From NCBI GenBank assembly GCA_903888515.1, contig CAISTY010000055.1:1-41807 (forward strand): DNA of 41,807 nt. The letters run 5' to 3'. The notes beneath the pieces were generated by a model. It was not told where the DNA came from, ran no database searches, and saw only the letters and a list, made by a program, of their open reading frames with translations. The position numbers and the translations under genes were made by a program. Position 1 is the first letter of the stretch, and every line of letters starts with the position of its first letter. Source of the stretch: Akkermansiaceae bacterium (GTDB lineage: Bacteria > Verrucomicrobiota > Verrucomicrobiia > Verrucomicrobiales > Akkermansiaceae). Below are positions 16,260 through 24,580 of this stretch, in pieces.

Positions 16260-17960
16260 GCCGAGCGGCTGAAATCCCTCCATGAGTCCCCGTACCCGTG
16301 GACCGTCATCTGGGGATATTACTACCGGGATGCCCGCGGGATGCAGCATGAGGGAGATTTCCTCGTCCTCGGTCCCGCCGGCGGCTTGCTGGTCCTTGAA
16401 GTGAAGAGTTCGCTGCCCCGGCATTACCCGGAGACCGGACGCTGGGAAGGTTCCGACGGTGATGATCCCATCCAACAACTCCATGCCGAGTGGCAAGGGG
16501 TCATCCACGGCATCCAAGAAAAGGGCAATCCGCCGTTCATCGAAAAGGCCTTGTGCGTGCCGAACACCGATGCCCCGGCGGATGTCACGACGTTCCAAGG
16601 CATTCCTCGGACCTGGCTGGTCACCGGCAACGATCTCGAAAACTGGATCCCGACCTGGCTCCGCATCTTCGGCAACCACGCCCGCAATGCCGTTGATGCC
16701 AGTCAGAAACGAGCCGTGCTGGAAGCGTTCGGCCAGGGTTCCCTGCCTGAGGAAAAACGTGCCTTCATCGATTACACCGAGGAGCTCTTCGAGCGGCAGT
16801 TCACGTCGCGCTTCGCCCTGCTAGATCAACTCTCGGAAAACCGCCAACTCCTCGTCCACGGCGGCACCGGGACCGGCAAAACCTGGCATGCCCTCGAACT
16901 CGCCTTCCGCCACGCCACCGCAGGCGATGGTCGCCGCGTGCTTTTCCTCACCTACAACAAGGCGCTCACCGCCCAGTTGCGCCGCATCGTCGCCCTCCGC
17001 CAGATCGAGCGCGGTGAAGTCGTGGTCCGTGGCTGGGAGGAGTTATTCCTCGAACTCTGTGCCCTCGCCGGGAAACACGCCTGCCCGCCCCCATCTGGCA
17101 GCCCGACGGAAACCGTCCGTTCGTTCTACGAAGTCGAACTGCCGCGTCTCGTCCTCGAAACCTCCCGCGAGCCTGCCCATCGGGCAAAATGGCCGGCGTT
17201 TGAGGCTCTGGTCGTGGATGAAGGCCAGGACCACGACACCTGCTGGTCTCAGGAAATCAAGACACGGCCCGAGGAAAGCGGTGGGTGGTGGTGCATTTAT
17301 CAAATCCTGCTCAAAGACGGCAGGAACGCTCCCGCCGGCATCTTCTACGATGCCGCCCAACGCCCGCCCTTCCGCGCTGCGGAACGCTTCGATCCCGAAA
17401 TTCTCGCCGCCGCCTGGTCACAGCCCGCGCACGTACGGCTCCAGCCCGCCGTCCGTTACACCCGACCGCTCTGGCAATTCTTCCGCACTCACTCCAGCGG
17501 TGCCACCGCAGGCATGATTGCAGCGCTCGGCAATGGTGACCATCTCCCGGAAGGACCGGAGCCTGAAATCCATCCGCTTGCCGCCGGTGCCAATGCCCGC
17601 GATCTCGTGGAATCCATCCTCAAGCGCTGGCAAAAGGGCGGCCTCTGCCGCTCCGAGGAAGTCCTCATTCTCCATCACCAGTCCGACATCGCCCGCAGCC
17701 CGCTCGGTGACCTTCGCGTCCTCGCGGGCCGCAACCTGCGCGAGTGCATTGAAGAAGAGGACGCCCCGAACACCATCCGCCACACGTCCATCCACAAGGC
17801 CAAGGGTCTCGACGCCAAAGCCGTCATCCTGATCGGCCTTCCACCCCACCAGAACCTCGCCACCGACTACGACCACTATTCCTGGTTCATGGCTGTTAGT
17901 CGGGCCCGCCAGTTGCTCGCCATCGCGGAGGATGCCGCACTGAAGGTGACATTTGTGTAG
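16200..17960 (+). CDS. NERD-domain protein fused to UvrD-like helicase
   Basis: A 586-residue protein. The N-terminal NERD domain (residues ~10-120) is a nuclease-related fold with D53 and E67-x-K69 in the pattern (D)...LEVKSS. The helicase core follows: Walker A GGTGTGKT at 221-228, FLTYNKALTAQL (motif Ia region), Walker B ALVVDEGQDHD (D340/E341), Q-rich IFYDAAQRPPF, HTSIHKAKGLDAKAVILIG (motif V region) and SWFMAVSRARQLL (motif VI). NERD-helicases of this length occur in defence and DNA-processing contexts. I infer a DNA nuclease-translocase. The beginning of the gene and its 5' flank are duplicated at 20427-20535. An unknown gene starts 44 bp downstream. Confidence 0.85.
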   Translation: MIEWILHRPPHASNRAEIRVAERLKSLHESPYPWTVIWGYYYRDARGMQHEGDFLVLGPAGGLLVLEVKSSLPRHYPETGRWEGSDGDDPIQQLHAEWQGVIHGIQEKGNPPFIEKALCVPNTDAPADVTTFQGIPRTWLVTGNDLENWIPTWLRIFGNHARNAVDASQKRAVLEAFGQGSLPEEKRAFIDYTEELFERQFTSRFALLDQLSENRQLLVHGGTGTGKTWHALELAFRHATAGDGRRVLFLTYNKALTAQLRRIVALRQIERGEVVVRGWEELFLELCALAGKHACPPPSGSPTETVRSFYEVELPRLVLETSREPAHRAKWPAFEALVVDEGQDHDTCWSQEIKTRPEESGGWWCIYQILLKDGRNAPAGIFYDAAQRPPFRAAERFDPEILAAAWSQPAHVRLQPAVRYTRPLWQFFRTHSSGATAGMIAALGNGDHLPEGPEPEIHPLAAGANARDLVESILKRWQKGGLCRSEEVLILHHQSDIARSPLGDLRVLAGRNLRECIEEEDAPNTIRHTSIHKAKGLDAKAVILIGLPPHQNLATDYDHYSWFMAVSRARQLLAIAEDAALKVTFV

Positions 17961-18004
17961 CTGTGAACAGAATGTGGTGCCACATCAAATTCAAATTCTC
18001 TAAT

Positions 18005-18574
18005 ATGAAAAGCGCGATTTCGAAAAAAGTATGGGACCAATTAGAGTACGGAAAATATACCCGATGGTCTCAAAAAATCACCATCGAATCCCTCGCTTTG
18101 ACACTTTGGGTGGTCGGGGTTTTTGGCAAGGAATATAACGGGTATCAGTGTTCAACCGGTCGAAAGCCCAATCCGGTTTTCGCTCCCCACAACATGTCGG
18201 AAGAACGAATGCGCAGAGCATTGGAAACAATTGCGCTCATCCAAGGAGGTGGTGATGTGGCAGAACCACAGTCAATGGCATTTGCCGGCAATACTCAGCC
18301 AGCGTTCGTTGAGCACTTCCGCGAGCGCTTGTCCAATGGGGGGCCTTACGAAAAATGGGCCGGAAATCTACAGGATCGCCAGTTTTGGACCTTGTTGTGG
18401 CATATCGGTGAATACGGGATCAGGGTTCGCGGAGAACCTCCTACCTTCGGGATGCCCCGGCTAAATGAAAATATCGTAAGGAAATCCCTTCGGATTCTGG
18501 TGGATCTTCACGATGGAAAAACCATCGATTTGGAAACTGCTAGGAAGTGGGTCTTTGATGAACAGGATGGCTGA
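18005..18574 (+). CDS. Protein of unknown function downstream of NERD helicase
   Basis: From ATG 18005 the product has 189 residues (MKSAISKKVWDQLEYG...). A GTG at 17963 would add 14 residues but they look like noise. No domain is recognised. The protein has a hydrophobic stretch LALTLWVVGVFG and two similar-looking arms: RMRRALETIALIQGGGDV and IVRKSLRILVDLHDGKTI. The gene is AT-richer than the helicase gene before it, suggesting different ancestry. It may be a partner of the helicase, as the gap is short. Its 3' end abuts a truncated pseudogene on the opposite strand. Confidence 0.6.
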   Translation: MKSAISKKVWDQLEYGKYTRWSQKITIESLALTLWVVGVFGKEYNGYQCSTGRKPNPVFAPHNMSEERMRRALETIALIQGGGDVAEPQSMAFAGNTQPAFVEHFRERLSNGGPYEKWAGNLQDRQFWTLLWHIGEYGIRVRGEPPTFGMPRLNENIVRKSLRILVDLHDGKTIDLETARKWVFDEQDG

Positions 18575-18599
18575 ACCAACAAAGGCTTGCTGCCCATCG

Positions 18600-19030
18600 A
18601 TCACAAAGGCCTTGGTATGTGCCTGCACGGCAATATCATCGCGATGGTAGTCCTTGATTCCCGTCGAGGATTTCACCTCGATCATCTTCCACGCAACCGC
18701 GCCATCCTGCGTGTCCGGTAGCATGACATCCGCATAGGCCAGGGCACCACCCGCCACCATGCCCGCCTCAAACACCGGGACCTCGCCACTCTCCAACAGC
18801 ACCGCGCTGCGGGCGAATGCTTGTTCATGGCCCAATTCCTGAATGTCAATCAACACGCCGCGTCCTTCCGGATCATAGATGCTCCGTGCGACATCGCCAA
18901 CCTGATGGCCGATCTGGAAAACCATTTCGGATGCCGAATCGTCGCGGAGATCCGGTTTGTGGATTTCCAGTCACAGGCGCTTCGGGCATTGGCGGTAGGC
19001 GATGATCTTGGATTTTGAGAGGGAACGCAT
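18600..19030 (-). pseudogene. DUF2779-like (PD-(D/E)XK nuclease-related) remnant
   Basis: Reading from ATG 19030, the frame gives SLSKSKIIAYRQCPKRL, then TGA, then LEIHKPDLRDDSA. Family members have Trp at that place (CPKRLW), so TGG has become TGA. Reading continues through GHQVGDVARSIYDPEG, LAYADVMLP and the nuclease-like MIEVKSSTGIKDYHRDDIAVQAH. After about 18610 the similarity stops and the rest of the gene is missing (full-length DUF2779 proteins are several hundred residues). The nonsense codon and the 3' truncation together mark it as dead. The family call is from memory of its conserved N-terminus. Confidence 0.75.
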
Positions 19031-19180
19031 GGGATGAGTTTGGTCAGGTGCAGTCGGAATTGCGTTGTTGTCTTCCAACCGGGAACTCTAGCCAACCGGG
19101 AGAATCTGTCGAGACGCGGGAATGCCGAAGATTTACTTTAGGTCGCAAGTGCCTAGGATTCCGGCGAACGCGCAATTTCA

Positions 19181-19906
19181 ATGTCAAAACCCGACCTCGA
19201 ACCGGAATCATATGGAGCGCTTGCGCTGCCCGCGTCGCAGTCGTTTTTGCGCATGCTTGAGTATCTTGCCACAAGCATTCCACCTTCGGAGGAACCCTGG
19301 AGTGCCAACCCGGGACAGCGGGCCAGGGAGATCGTGCGTGGTGCCGGGTTGAAAGCCGGGGCGATGTCGGCCGGCTTGGCGCTTCCGCCGGGGCCGCTGG
19401 GGATGCTCACTGTCATTCCCGACCTGCTCAAAGTCTGGCAGATCCAGCAGCAGATGGTGGCCGATGTCGCGGCCTGCTTTGGCAAGTCCGCCCAATTGAG
19501 TCGCCAGATGATGGTGTATTGCCTGTTCCGCCATGGTGCCGCCATGCTCGTGCGTGATGTGGTCGCGCGTGTCGGGGAACGGGTCATCGTCAAACAGGCC
19601 ACTCTGCGGGTCATCCAGCAGACCTTGCGGCGGATCGGTGTCCAGGTGACCCAGAAGGCCGTTGGCAAGACGCTTTCCCGATGGCTGCCTATTATCGGCC
19701 CCGTTCTCATTGGCGGCTATTCACTGGTGGACACCCGGGCCGTCGGCAAGACCGCCATCGACACGTTCAGCCGCCGGATCGAAATCGAACCGGAGGGATT
19801 GGGCGATCCTCACTCCACGGGCGGCTCCGAGTCGTATCCGCACCTAATCGGTTTGATCGAAGTAGCATACTCTGCCAGGCATTCGGAGCAGAGGCAATCC
19901 GTATAG
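19181..19906 (+). CDS. EcsC family protein
   Basis: A 241-residue protein. GAGLKAGAMSAGLALPPGPLGMLTVIPDLLKVWQIQQQMV (residues ~54-93) and the later AVGKTLSRWLPIIGPVLIGGYS segment are typical of the EcsC family, whose biochemical role is unclear. The protein has hydrophobic helices rather than a signal peptide and may associate with the membrane. Family members usually end soon after FSRRIEIEP-like sequence; here the frame runs on about 35 residues antisense to the CWC gene, overlapping it by 97 bp, so the original stop was probably lost or moved. Confidence 0.7.
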   Translation: MSKPDLEPESYGALALPASQSFLRMLEYLATSIPPSEEPWSANPGQRAREIVRGAGLKAGAMSAGLALPPGPLGMLTVIPDLLKVWQIQQQMVADVAACFGKSAQLSRQMMVYCLFRHGAAMLVRDVVARVGERVIVKQATLRVIQQTLRRIGVQVTQKAVGKTLSRWLPIIGPVLIGGYSLVDTRAVGKTAIDTFSRRIEIEPEGLGDPHSTGGSESYPHLIGLIEVAYSARHSEQRQSV

Positions 19907-20055
19907 GTTTCTTTTAGCACTTTCATTTTTTCCGGGCTGATCTCATAGGCCATGCACCAGCAAGCCTCTGTATGCAAACATTCAAATGTTTTTCCGCATT
20001 TGCTACAGTTCTTGACGGTGGGTTCAGGTGAATTCATTTGTCTTTTTTTACTCAA
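19810..20055 (-). CDS. Cysteine-rich CWC family protein
   Basis: An 81-residue (or 75 from the internal Met) protein with the CWC signature: CSKCGKTFEC, then ACWCMAYEISPEKMKVLKET, then YTDCLCSECL. Eight cysteines fall in paired positions, suggesting metal binding; the function of the family is unknown. The frame begins MSKKRQMNSPEPT; the second Met is a likely start. Its 3' end overlaps the EcsC-like frame on the other strand by 97 bp. Confidence 0.85.
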   Translation of the reverse strand: MSKKRQMNSPEPTVKNCSKCGKTFECLHTEACWCMAYEISPEKMKVLKETYTDCLCSECLAEYATSIKPIRCGYDSEPPVE

Positions 20056-20074
20056 GAGTGGGGATTTTTTCGGC

Positions 20075-20405
20075 TCATGATTCGCTGGAATGAAGCTCGA
20101 GGCGGGTCTTGATCTGGGAGAGTTTTAGCGCCGCATCGGCCCATTGGTCAACCAGTTTGCGGAAGCGCTTGAAATTCGCCACTTCCGCCCGGACCGCCGT
20201 GAGATTCTCCTTCCGCAGGTATTCCGTCCGGCTCTTCATCTGGTGGGTGTAGCTGATTTTGGTAGAACGGCGTCTTGCGCTCCTGCGGATTGCGGAATTG
20301 GCGGCTGCCCCAGGTTTCGTACACGGGCACCGCAATAAACGTGACGCTTGCGGGCTCAGCGGCCCATGCGGGCAACGACAACAGTAGCAGCAGTCAGCGC
20401 ACCAT
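20075..20405 (-). pseudogene. Broken gene for a small secreted protein
   Basis: From ATG 20405 the frame reads MVR, TGA, then LLLLLSLPAWAAEPASVTF, which looks like a signal peptide whose fourth codon has become a stop. It goes on to VYETWGSRQFRNPQERKTPFYQN. Around 20250 the protein-like signal switches frame to ISYTHQMKSRTEYLRKENL and KLSQIKTRLELHSSES, ending at 20075. So there is at least one nonsense codon and one frameshift. The family is not recognised. The gene could be rescued by a start after the TGA only if the frameshift is a sequencing error. Confidence 0.55.
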
Positions 20406-20426
20406 CTGTCACTTCTTGAAAAACCA

Positions 20427-20535
20427 ATCCTTGCCACCGCCAGGGGCTATCTGCTAGTGAACAGGGCGCCAGGTCATGATTGAATGGATTCTTCACCGCC
20501 CGCCACATGCCAGCAAGCGGGCCGAGATCCGGGTG
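20427..20535 (+). repeat. 109-bp direct repeat, copy 2
   Basis: Gapless partner of 16151-16259. It contains the same 49-bp upstream flank, then the first 20 codons of the NERD helicase. The similarity ends abruptly at 20535, beside a fold-back repeat. Confidence 0.9.
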
Positions 20536-20568
20536 AATGCGGGGATGAATGCGAACATCGAACATTGA
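20476..20568 (+). pseudogene. Truncated second start of the NERD helicase gene
   Basis: This 30-codon frame reads MIEWILHRPPHASKRAEIRV, as in the intact helicase, then runs into repeat sequence (NAGMNANIEH) and stops. It is a 5' fragment left by duplication or by recombination between repeats. Several differences from the intact copy are synonymous, so the two copies may have diverged as functional paralogues before truncation. Confidence 0.85.
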
Positions 20569-20679
20569 ACGCCGAACTCTGAACGTCGAACAGAAGAGGG
20601 CGAAAGGAACAGCCGGAACGACGCGGCTTTCTCTCTGCGGTTCGATGTTCGAAGTTCGATGTTCGATGTTCGATGTTGG
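20552..20679. repeat. Fold-back repeat built of short GAACATC-type units
   Basis: The left arm (about 20552-20598) repeats units such as GAACATC, GAACATT, GAACGCC and GAACGTC. The right arm (about 20637-20679) is the imperfect reverse complement, built of TTCGATG units. The arms are some 43 bp long and the spacer is about 38 bp, so the DNA or RNA could form a long hairpin. It lies directly after the truncated helicase fragment. No terminal sequence of a known insertion element is visible. Confidence 0.85.
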
Positions 20680-20730
20680 AGAGAGGAGCGGCATCCCAGC
20701 CATCGGCCCGGGGAGCGGCCGGATTCCCTG

Positions 20731-20900
20731 CAATGGTAGGGCGTGGCGGCCTCGCCGCGCCGTGACTGGGCTTGCGGCCTGAAAGGACACGGAGGAAGCG
20801 AATGGCTAAGCGCTTGGATTTTAGCGAATCAAGCTCCCTCCTTTCGCACCGCCATCCGGCGGACAAGTGGGACGGCCGAGGCCGACCGTCCCTACCATTG
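20731..20900. repeat. Inverted pair of REP-like palindromic elements
   Basis: Two related elements face each other: CAATGGTAGGG followed by CGTGGCGGCCTCGCCGC at 20731-20761, and its inverted relative at 20871-20900 (GACGGCCGAGGCCG, then CCCTACCATTG). Each has a GC-rich internal palindrome centred on GGCCTC or GAGGCC. The layout recalls bacterial interspersed mosaic elements. No transposase (REP-associated tyrosine transposase) is seen in the window. Confidence 0.75.
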
Positions 20901-21057
20901 AGGGAATCGAACTTGTTCGGCCATTCGACCCAAACGAGGTGGTTTGCTGAGTTCTGAGCCTGATCTTTCCGCAAGATTTGAACTCATCGAAACGTAAGAT
21001 CCGCAGTCCGCAGCCCTGAATGTCCCTCACAACACCTGTAAACACTGAATTTCTAAC
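20901..21057. other. Intergenic upstream of PD40/cytochrome-like gene
   Basis: The stretch between the repeats and the next gene holds no gene I can support. A promoter for the gene at 21058 should lie here but no clear -35/-10 pair is visible. There is no Shine-Dalgarno-like sequence directly upstream of the ATG. Confidence 0.3.
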
Positions 21058-24000
21058 ATGAAAATCGCATCGCGGACCCATCGCCGTCCATCTGCTGATC
21101 GCATTATGACCGCCGCAGTGGCACCGCGGTTCACTTCCGGCCGCGTGTGCGGTGGCGGCCCCCCCCCAAGCCATTCCAGCCGGTCGCGGTGGATCGCGCC
21201 CGCCGCTGCGTGCCTTGCCGTTTGGAGTGTCATGTTGCCAGCAGCCCAAGCCGGCTCGTTGGTGATTCCCGCCTGGTCGTTCGCTCGTGGCAATGTGCGG
21301 CTCCATGTGAGTCCGGACCCCGTTGCCGATGCCGGACCGGTGGTGGGCAGCGGACCCGAGCAACCGTGGGGGTGGGCGGTCGAGTACGACATCGATTTCC
21401 CGGTGACCGGCAAATACACCCTTCAGGTTTGTTATGCGGCGGCCGAGGCACGGCCGATGGAAATTTATTTAGACAGCCAGATGTTGGCCGAGAAGTGCTG
21501 CACGGGCGTTACCTTCGCTCCGGCATCTGCGGACAAGCCGGCCGATTTCACATGGCACAGCAGCGGCGCGACATGGGAAGGGCTTTATAACCGGACAAGT
21601 TTGCAAGTTCCCCTCCAACTGTCGATTACCAAGGGAAAGCACACGCTGAAGTTTTCCCGTGGAGGACCGCTACCTAACCTGGTGGCGCTGCGGCTGGACA
21701 CGCGGGAAGCCTTTCCGGAGGATTGGAAGCCGGCCCGCTTCACCGTGCGCGATCTCGAGAGCATCCCGGCCGCATCCCGCGCGGCGTTCCTTGCTGCGGG
21801 CGATGCGCAACTAGCCGCCCTCCCGCCGTGCATCAACGAGATGAGCGAAGCCCAAGTCGCCGGATCCTTGTCGATCCCCGCCTGGACGTTCGACCGCGGC
21901 AATGCGCGGATCTACGCCAGCCCGGAACAAGATGCCGATGACGGGCCCTTGGTCGGCAGCGACTCGCTGACACACGGCGGCGGAGTGGTCGAATACGACA
22001 TCGATTTTCCGGTGACTGCCGAATACACGCTGCAGATTTCCTATGCGGCGGCCGAAGCGCGGCCGGTGGACGTGTTTCTGGACGGGAAAATCCTGGGCAG
22101 GAGTTGCTATGGCGTGACTCCCGGTACGGCACGCTTGGAGTTGCCGGTCAGATTCTCATGGAGCAGCAGATACGCCAAGTGGGAAGAAAAGCCTCTCAAG
22201 TTGTCGGTCACCGAGGGGAAACACACGCTGAAGATTGCCCGCAGCGGTCCGCTGCCTCATCTGGCGGCCCTGCGCCTGGACTCGCCGGTGGCATTTCCGA
22301 AAGATTGGCGGCAGCCTGCACGCAAGGTGCGGCACCTCGACGGCGTCCCGGCCCCCCAGCGCGCAGCCTTTCTGCCGCCGGGTGCCGTGAACGTGGCGGC
22401 CCTGCGGCTGGCGATTCAGGACACGATGGCCGAGTTCGGCGCGCAATATCCCGATGGGGAACCGTGCCTGAAACAACTGGCCGATCTGGAAGCCAGTCAG
22501 AGTGCGGCCGAGAGTGGTACGGACGAGGACCGGCAGAAGATCGAGGATGCCCTGGTGGCGTTGCGCCGCCGGGCCATGCTGACCCATCCGGCGTTGAAAT
22601 TCGACAAACTCCTGTTTCTCAAGCGGTCAGCCGATCTCTATGGCCACACGTACCACGACCAAGACTCCAACGTGATGGGCGGCAATCTCTGCATCCTCTC
22701 TCCGGTGACCACGGACGGCAAGGTCACCCCGCTCGTGCCGGAACTCGAGGGCGGACTGTTCGACCGCTTCGACCTGTCGTTCGATGCCAGGAAAGTGGTC
22801 TTTGCATACAAAAAGAAGGACGGACCGTTCCGCATCCACGAGATCGATCTGGATCCATCGACCGGGATGATGGTCCCGGGCAGTCTGCGACAGCTCACCT
22901 TCGGTACCGACGAGGAGGCCAAGACATTCCGGTGCAACATCGTCAACAACGGGAAGACACGCTTTGACGATCTCGACCCGTGTTATCTGCCCAACGGCAA
23001 GATCATGTTCGCCTCCACGCGTGCCACGCGGATTGTTTTCTGTGCCCCCGGAGCGACCGTCACGACGCTGCACTTGATGGACGCCGACGGCAAGAATCTG
23101 CACCGCGTTTCGGAGAGCCCGGTCAACGAAACCGCCCCCAGCGTGCTGGACGACGGCCAGGTGATCTACACGCGCTGGGAGTATGTCGACAAGGGGCTGG
23201 GCAACGGGCAGAGCCTGTGGTCGGTGCGTCCGGACGGCAGCGGTGTGGACCATGTGTACAAGAACAACACGGTCTGGCCGGCCGGGATGAGCAGCGCCCG
23301 CAGCATTCCGGGAAGCAGTAAGATCGTGACCATTGTGGGCGGGCACCATTTCACGGCCGTCGGCTCGGTGGTGCTGGTGGACTCGCCTCGCAGCCGCAGC
23401 GATATCGATGCGATGACCAGCCTCACGCCCGAAACCGGCTATCCGCCGTCCATGGGATTTCCCACCACCCAGTTCGGCACTTACACGGACCCTTATCCAT
23501 TTTCCGAAAAGTTCTTTCTTGTTGCCCACAACCCCGGCGGCAAGCGCGGGAAAGGCATCCGTTACGGGATCCACGCCTTGGACGCGTGGGGCAACCGGAC
23601 GGAACTCCATGGGGATCCGGAGATCTCCTGTTTCCAGCCGATGCCGCTGCGGCCGCGGCGCAAGCCCACGGAGCTCGCCTCGCTCGCCCGGGCGGAAGAT
23701 GCGGAAAAAAAGGGGCCGTCTTCCTCGCTGTTCATCCAGGATATCTATCAGGGAATGACGGGCATCGAGCGCGGCAGGGTCAAGTACGTGCGGGTGATGG
23801 GGGCACTGCCGTGGTCTTGGAATGAGCACGGCATTGCGTGGTCGCTCGGTACGGACCCTCATCGCAAGAAGATATACGGCATTGTGAAGGTCCACGAAGA
23901 CGGATCGGCCTATTTCAATGTGCCGCCTAACGAAAACCTCTTCTTCCAGGCGCTGGATGAGAATTACATGGCGTTGCAGCAGATGTCGACGTTCGTCAAT

Positions 24001-24555
24001 CTGATGCCGGGCGAGCAACGGTCGTGCATCGGCTGCCACGAGCCGCGCAGGAACGCGCCGCCGGGTACGCCCAGCGGTCGGGCGCTGGCCTTGGACCAGC
24101 CCGCCCAGACGCCGGTGCCGCAGCCCGGCGATACCGGGCCGCGGATGGTGGATTACGCGGCGGACGTTCAGCCGGCCATGGACAAGCATTGCGTCGGTTG
24201 TCATGGTGGGGAGGAGCCCAAGGGCCACCTGGACCTTGCCGGCGTGCCGACCGAAAAATACAGCCGCTCCTACGATAACCTCACTGGCAAGGGCCTGATC
24301 AGTTACCGTGACTGTGCCTACGGCCAATCTCATTTCCTGGCTGTGCCGCCGCTGACGCACGGTTCCCATCGGAGCAAGCTGGTCGCGCAGATCCAGCAGG
24401 ATCCCTGCAAGACGGGGCTCGCCCGCGAGGAGTTCATCAGGATCGTTACCTGGATCGACTCCAACGTCCCGTACTACGGCACCTACCGCGGCAAACGGGA
24501 ACTCCGGGACAAAGACCACCCGGACTTCCGCGCCCTGCCCTTGGCCGGGAAATGA
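21058..24555 (+). CDS. Secreted PD40/HzsA-like protein with two CxxCH motifs
   Basis: A 1165-residue protein. A basic N-region leads into a hydrophobic signal (APAAACLAVWSVMLPAAQA, ending near residue 65), so it is exported. Two tandem modules of ~200 residues follow, starting at SLVIPAWSFARGN and SLSIPAWTFDRGN, each with VEYDIDFPVT.(K/E)YTLQ.(C/S)YAAAEARP; they look like carbohydrate-binding-type beta-sandwiches. The middle carries PD40/WD40-like strands and the region related to hydrazine synthase alpha subunits. Haem-binding-type motifs are CIGCH at 990-994 (after LMPGEQRS) and CVGCH at 1045-1049. Such proteins are common in Planctomycetota and Verrucomicrobiota that do not make hydrazine; their role is unknown, possibly extracellular redox or polymer breakdown. 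Confidence 0.75.
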   Translation: MKIASRTHRRPSADRIMTAAVAPRFTSGRVCGGGPPPSHSSRSRWIAPAAACLAVWSVMLPAAQAGSLVIPAWSFARGNVRLHVSPDPVADAGPVVGSGPEQPWGWAVEYDIDFPVTGKYTLQVCYAAAEARPMEIYLDSQMLAEKCCTGVTFAPASADKPADFTWHSSGATWEGLYNRTSLQVPLQLSITKGKHTLKFSRGGPLPNLVALRLDTREAFPEDWKPARFTVRDLESIPAASRAAFLAAGDAQLAALPPCINEMSEAQVAGSLSIPAWTFDRGNARIYASPEQDADDGPLVGSDSLTHGGGVVEYDIDFPVTAEYTLQISYAAAEARPVDVFLDGKILGRSCYGVTPGTARLELPVRFSWSSRYAKWEEKPLKLSVTEGKHTLKIARSGPLPHLAALRLDSPVAFPKDWRQPARKVRHLDGVPAPQRAAFLPPGAVNVAALRLAIQDTMAEFGAQYPDGEPCLKQLADLEASQSAAESGTDEDRQKIEDALVALRRRAMLTHPALKFDKLLFLKRSADLYGHTYHDQDSNVMGGNLCILSPVTTDGKVTPLVPELEGGLFDRFDLSFDARKVVFAYKKKDGPFRIHEIDLDPSTGMMVPGSLRQLTFGTDEEAKTFRCNIVNNGKTRFDDLDPCYLPNGKIMFASTRATRIVFCAPGATVTTLHLMDADGKNLHRVSESPVNETAPSVLDDGQVIYTRWEYVDKGLGNGQSLWSVRPDGSGVDHVYKNNTVWPAGMSSARSIPGSSKIVTIVGGHHFTAVGSVVLVDSPRSRSDIDAMTSLTPETGYPPSMGFPTTQFGTYTDPYPFSEKFFLVAHNPGGKRGKGIRYGIHALDAWGNRTELHGDPEISCFQPMPLRPRRKPTELASLARAEDAEKKGPSSSLFIQDIYQGMTGIERGRVKYVRVMGALPWSWNEHGIAWSLGTDPHRKKIYGIVKVHEDGSAYFNVPPNENLFFQALDENYMALQQMSTFVNLMPGEQRSCIGCHEPRRNAPPGTPSGRALALDQPAQTPVPQPGDTGPRMVDYAADVQPAMDKHCVGCHGGEEPKGHLDLAGVPTEKYSRSYDNLTGKGLISYRDCAYGQSHFLAVPPLTHGSHRSKLVAQIQQDPCKTGLAREEFIRIVTWIDSNVPYYGTYRGKRELRDKDHPDFRALPLAGK

Positions 24556-24580
24556 TCCGCCACCCCACCGCCCACCGCAA

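Noticed and set aside
18600..20405. TGA read as Trp or selenocysteine in the two genes with internal TGA
   Set aside because: Other genes in the window use TGG for Trp and end at TGA. Both affected genes carry additional lesions (truncation, frameshift), so ordinary decay explains them.
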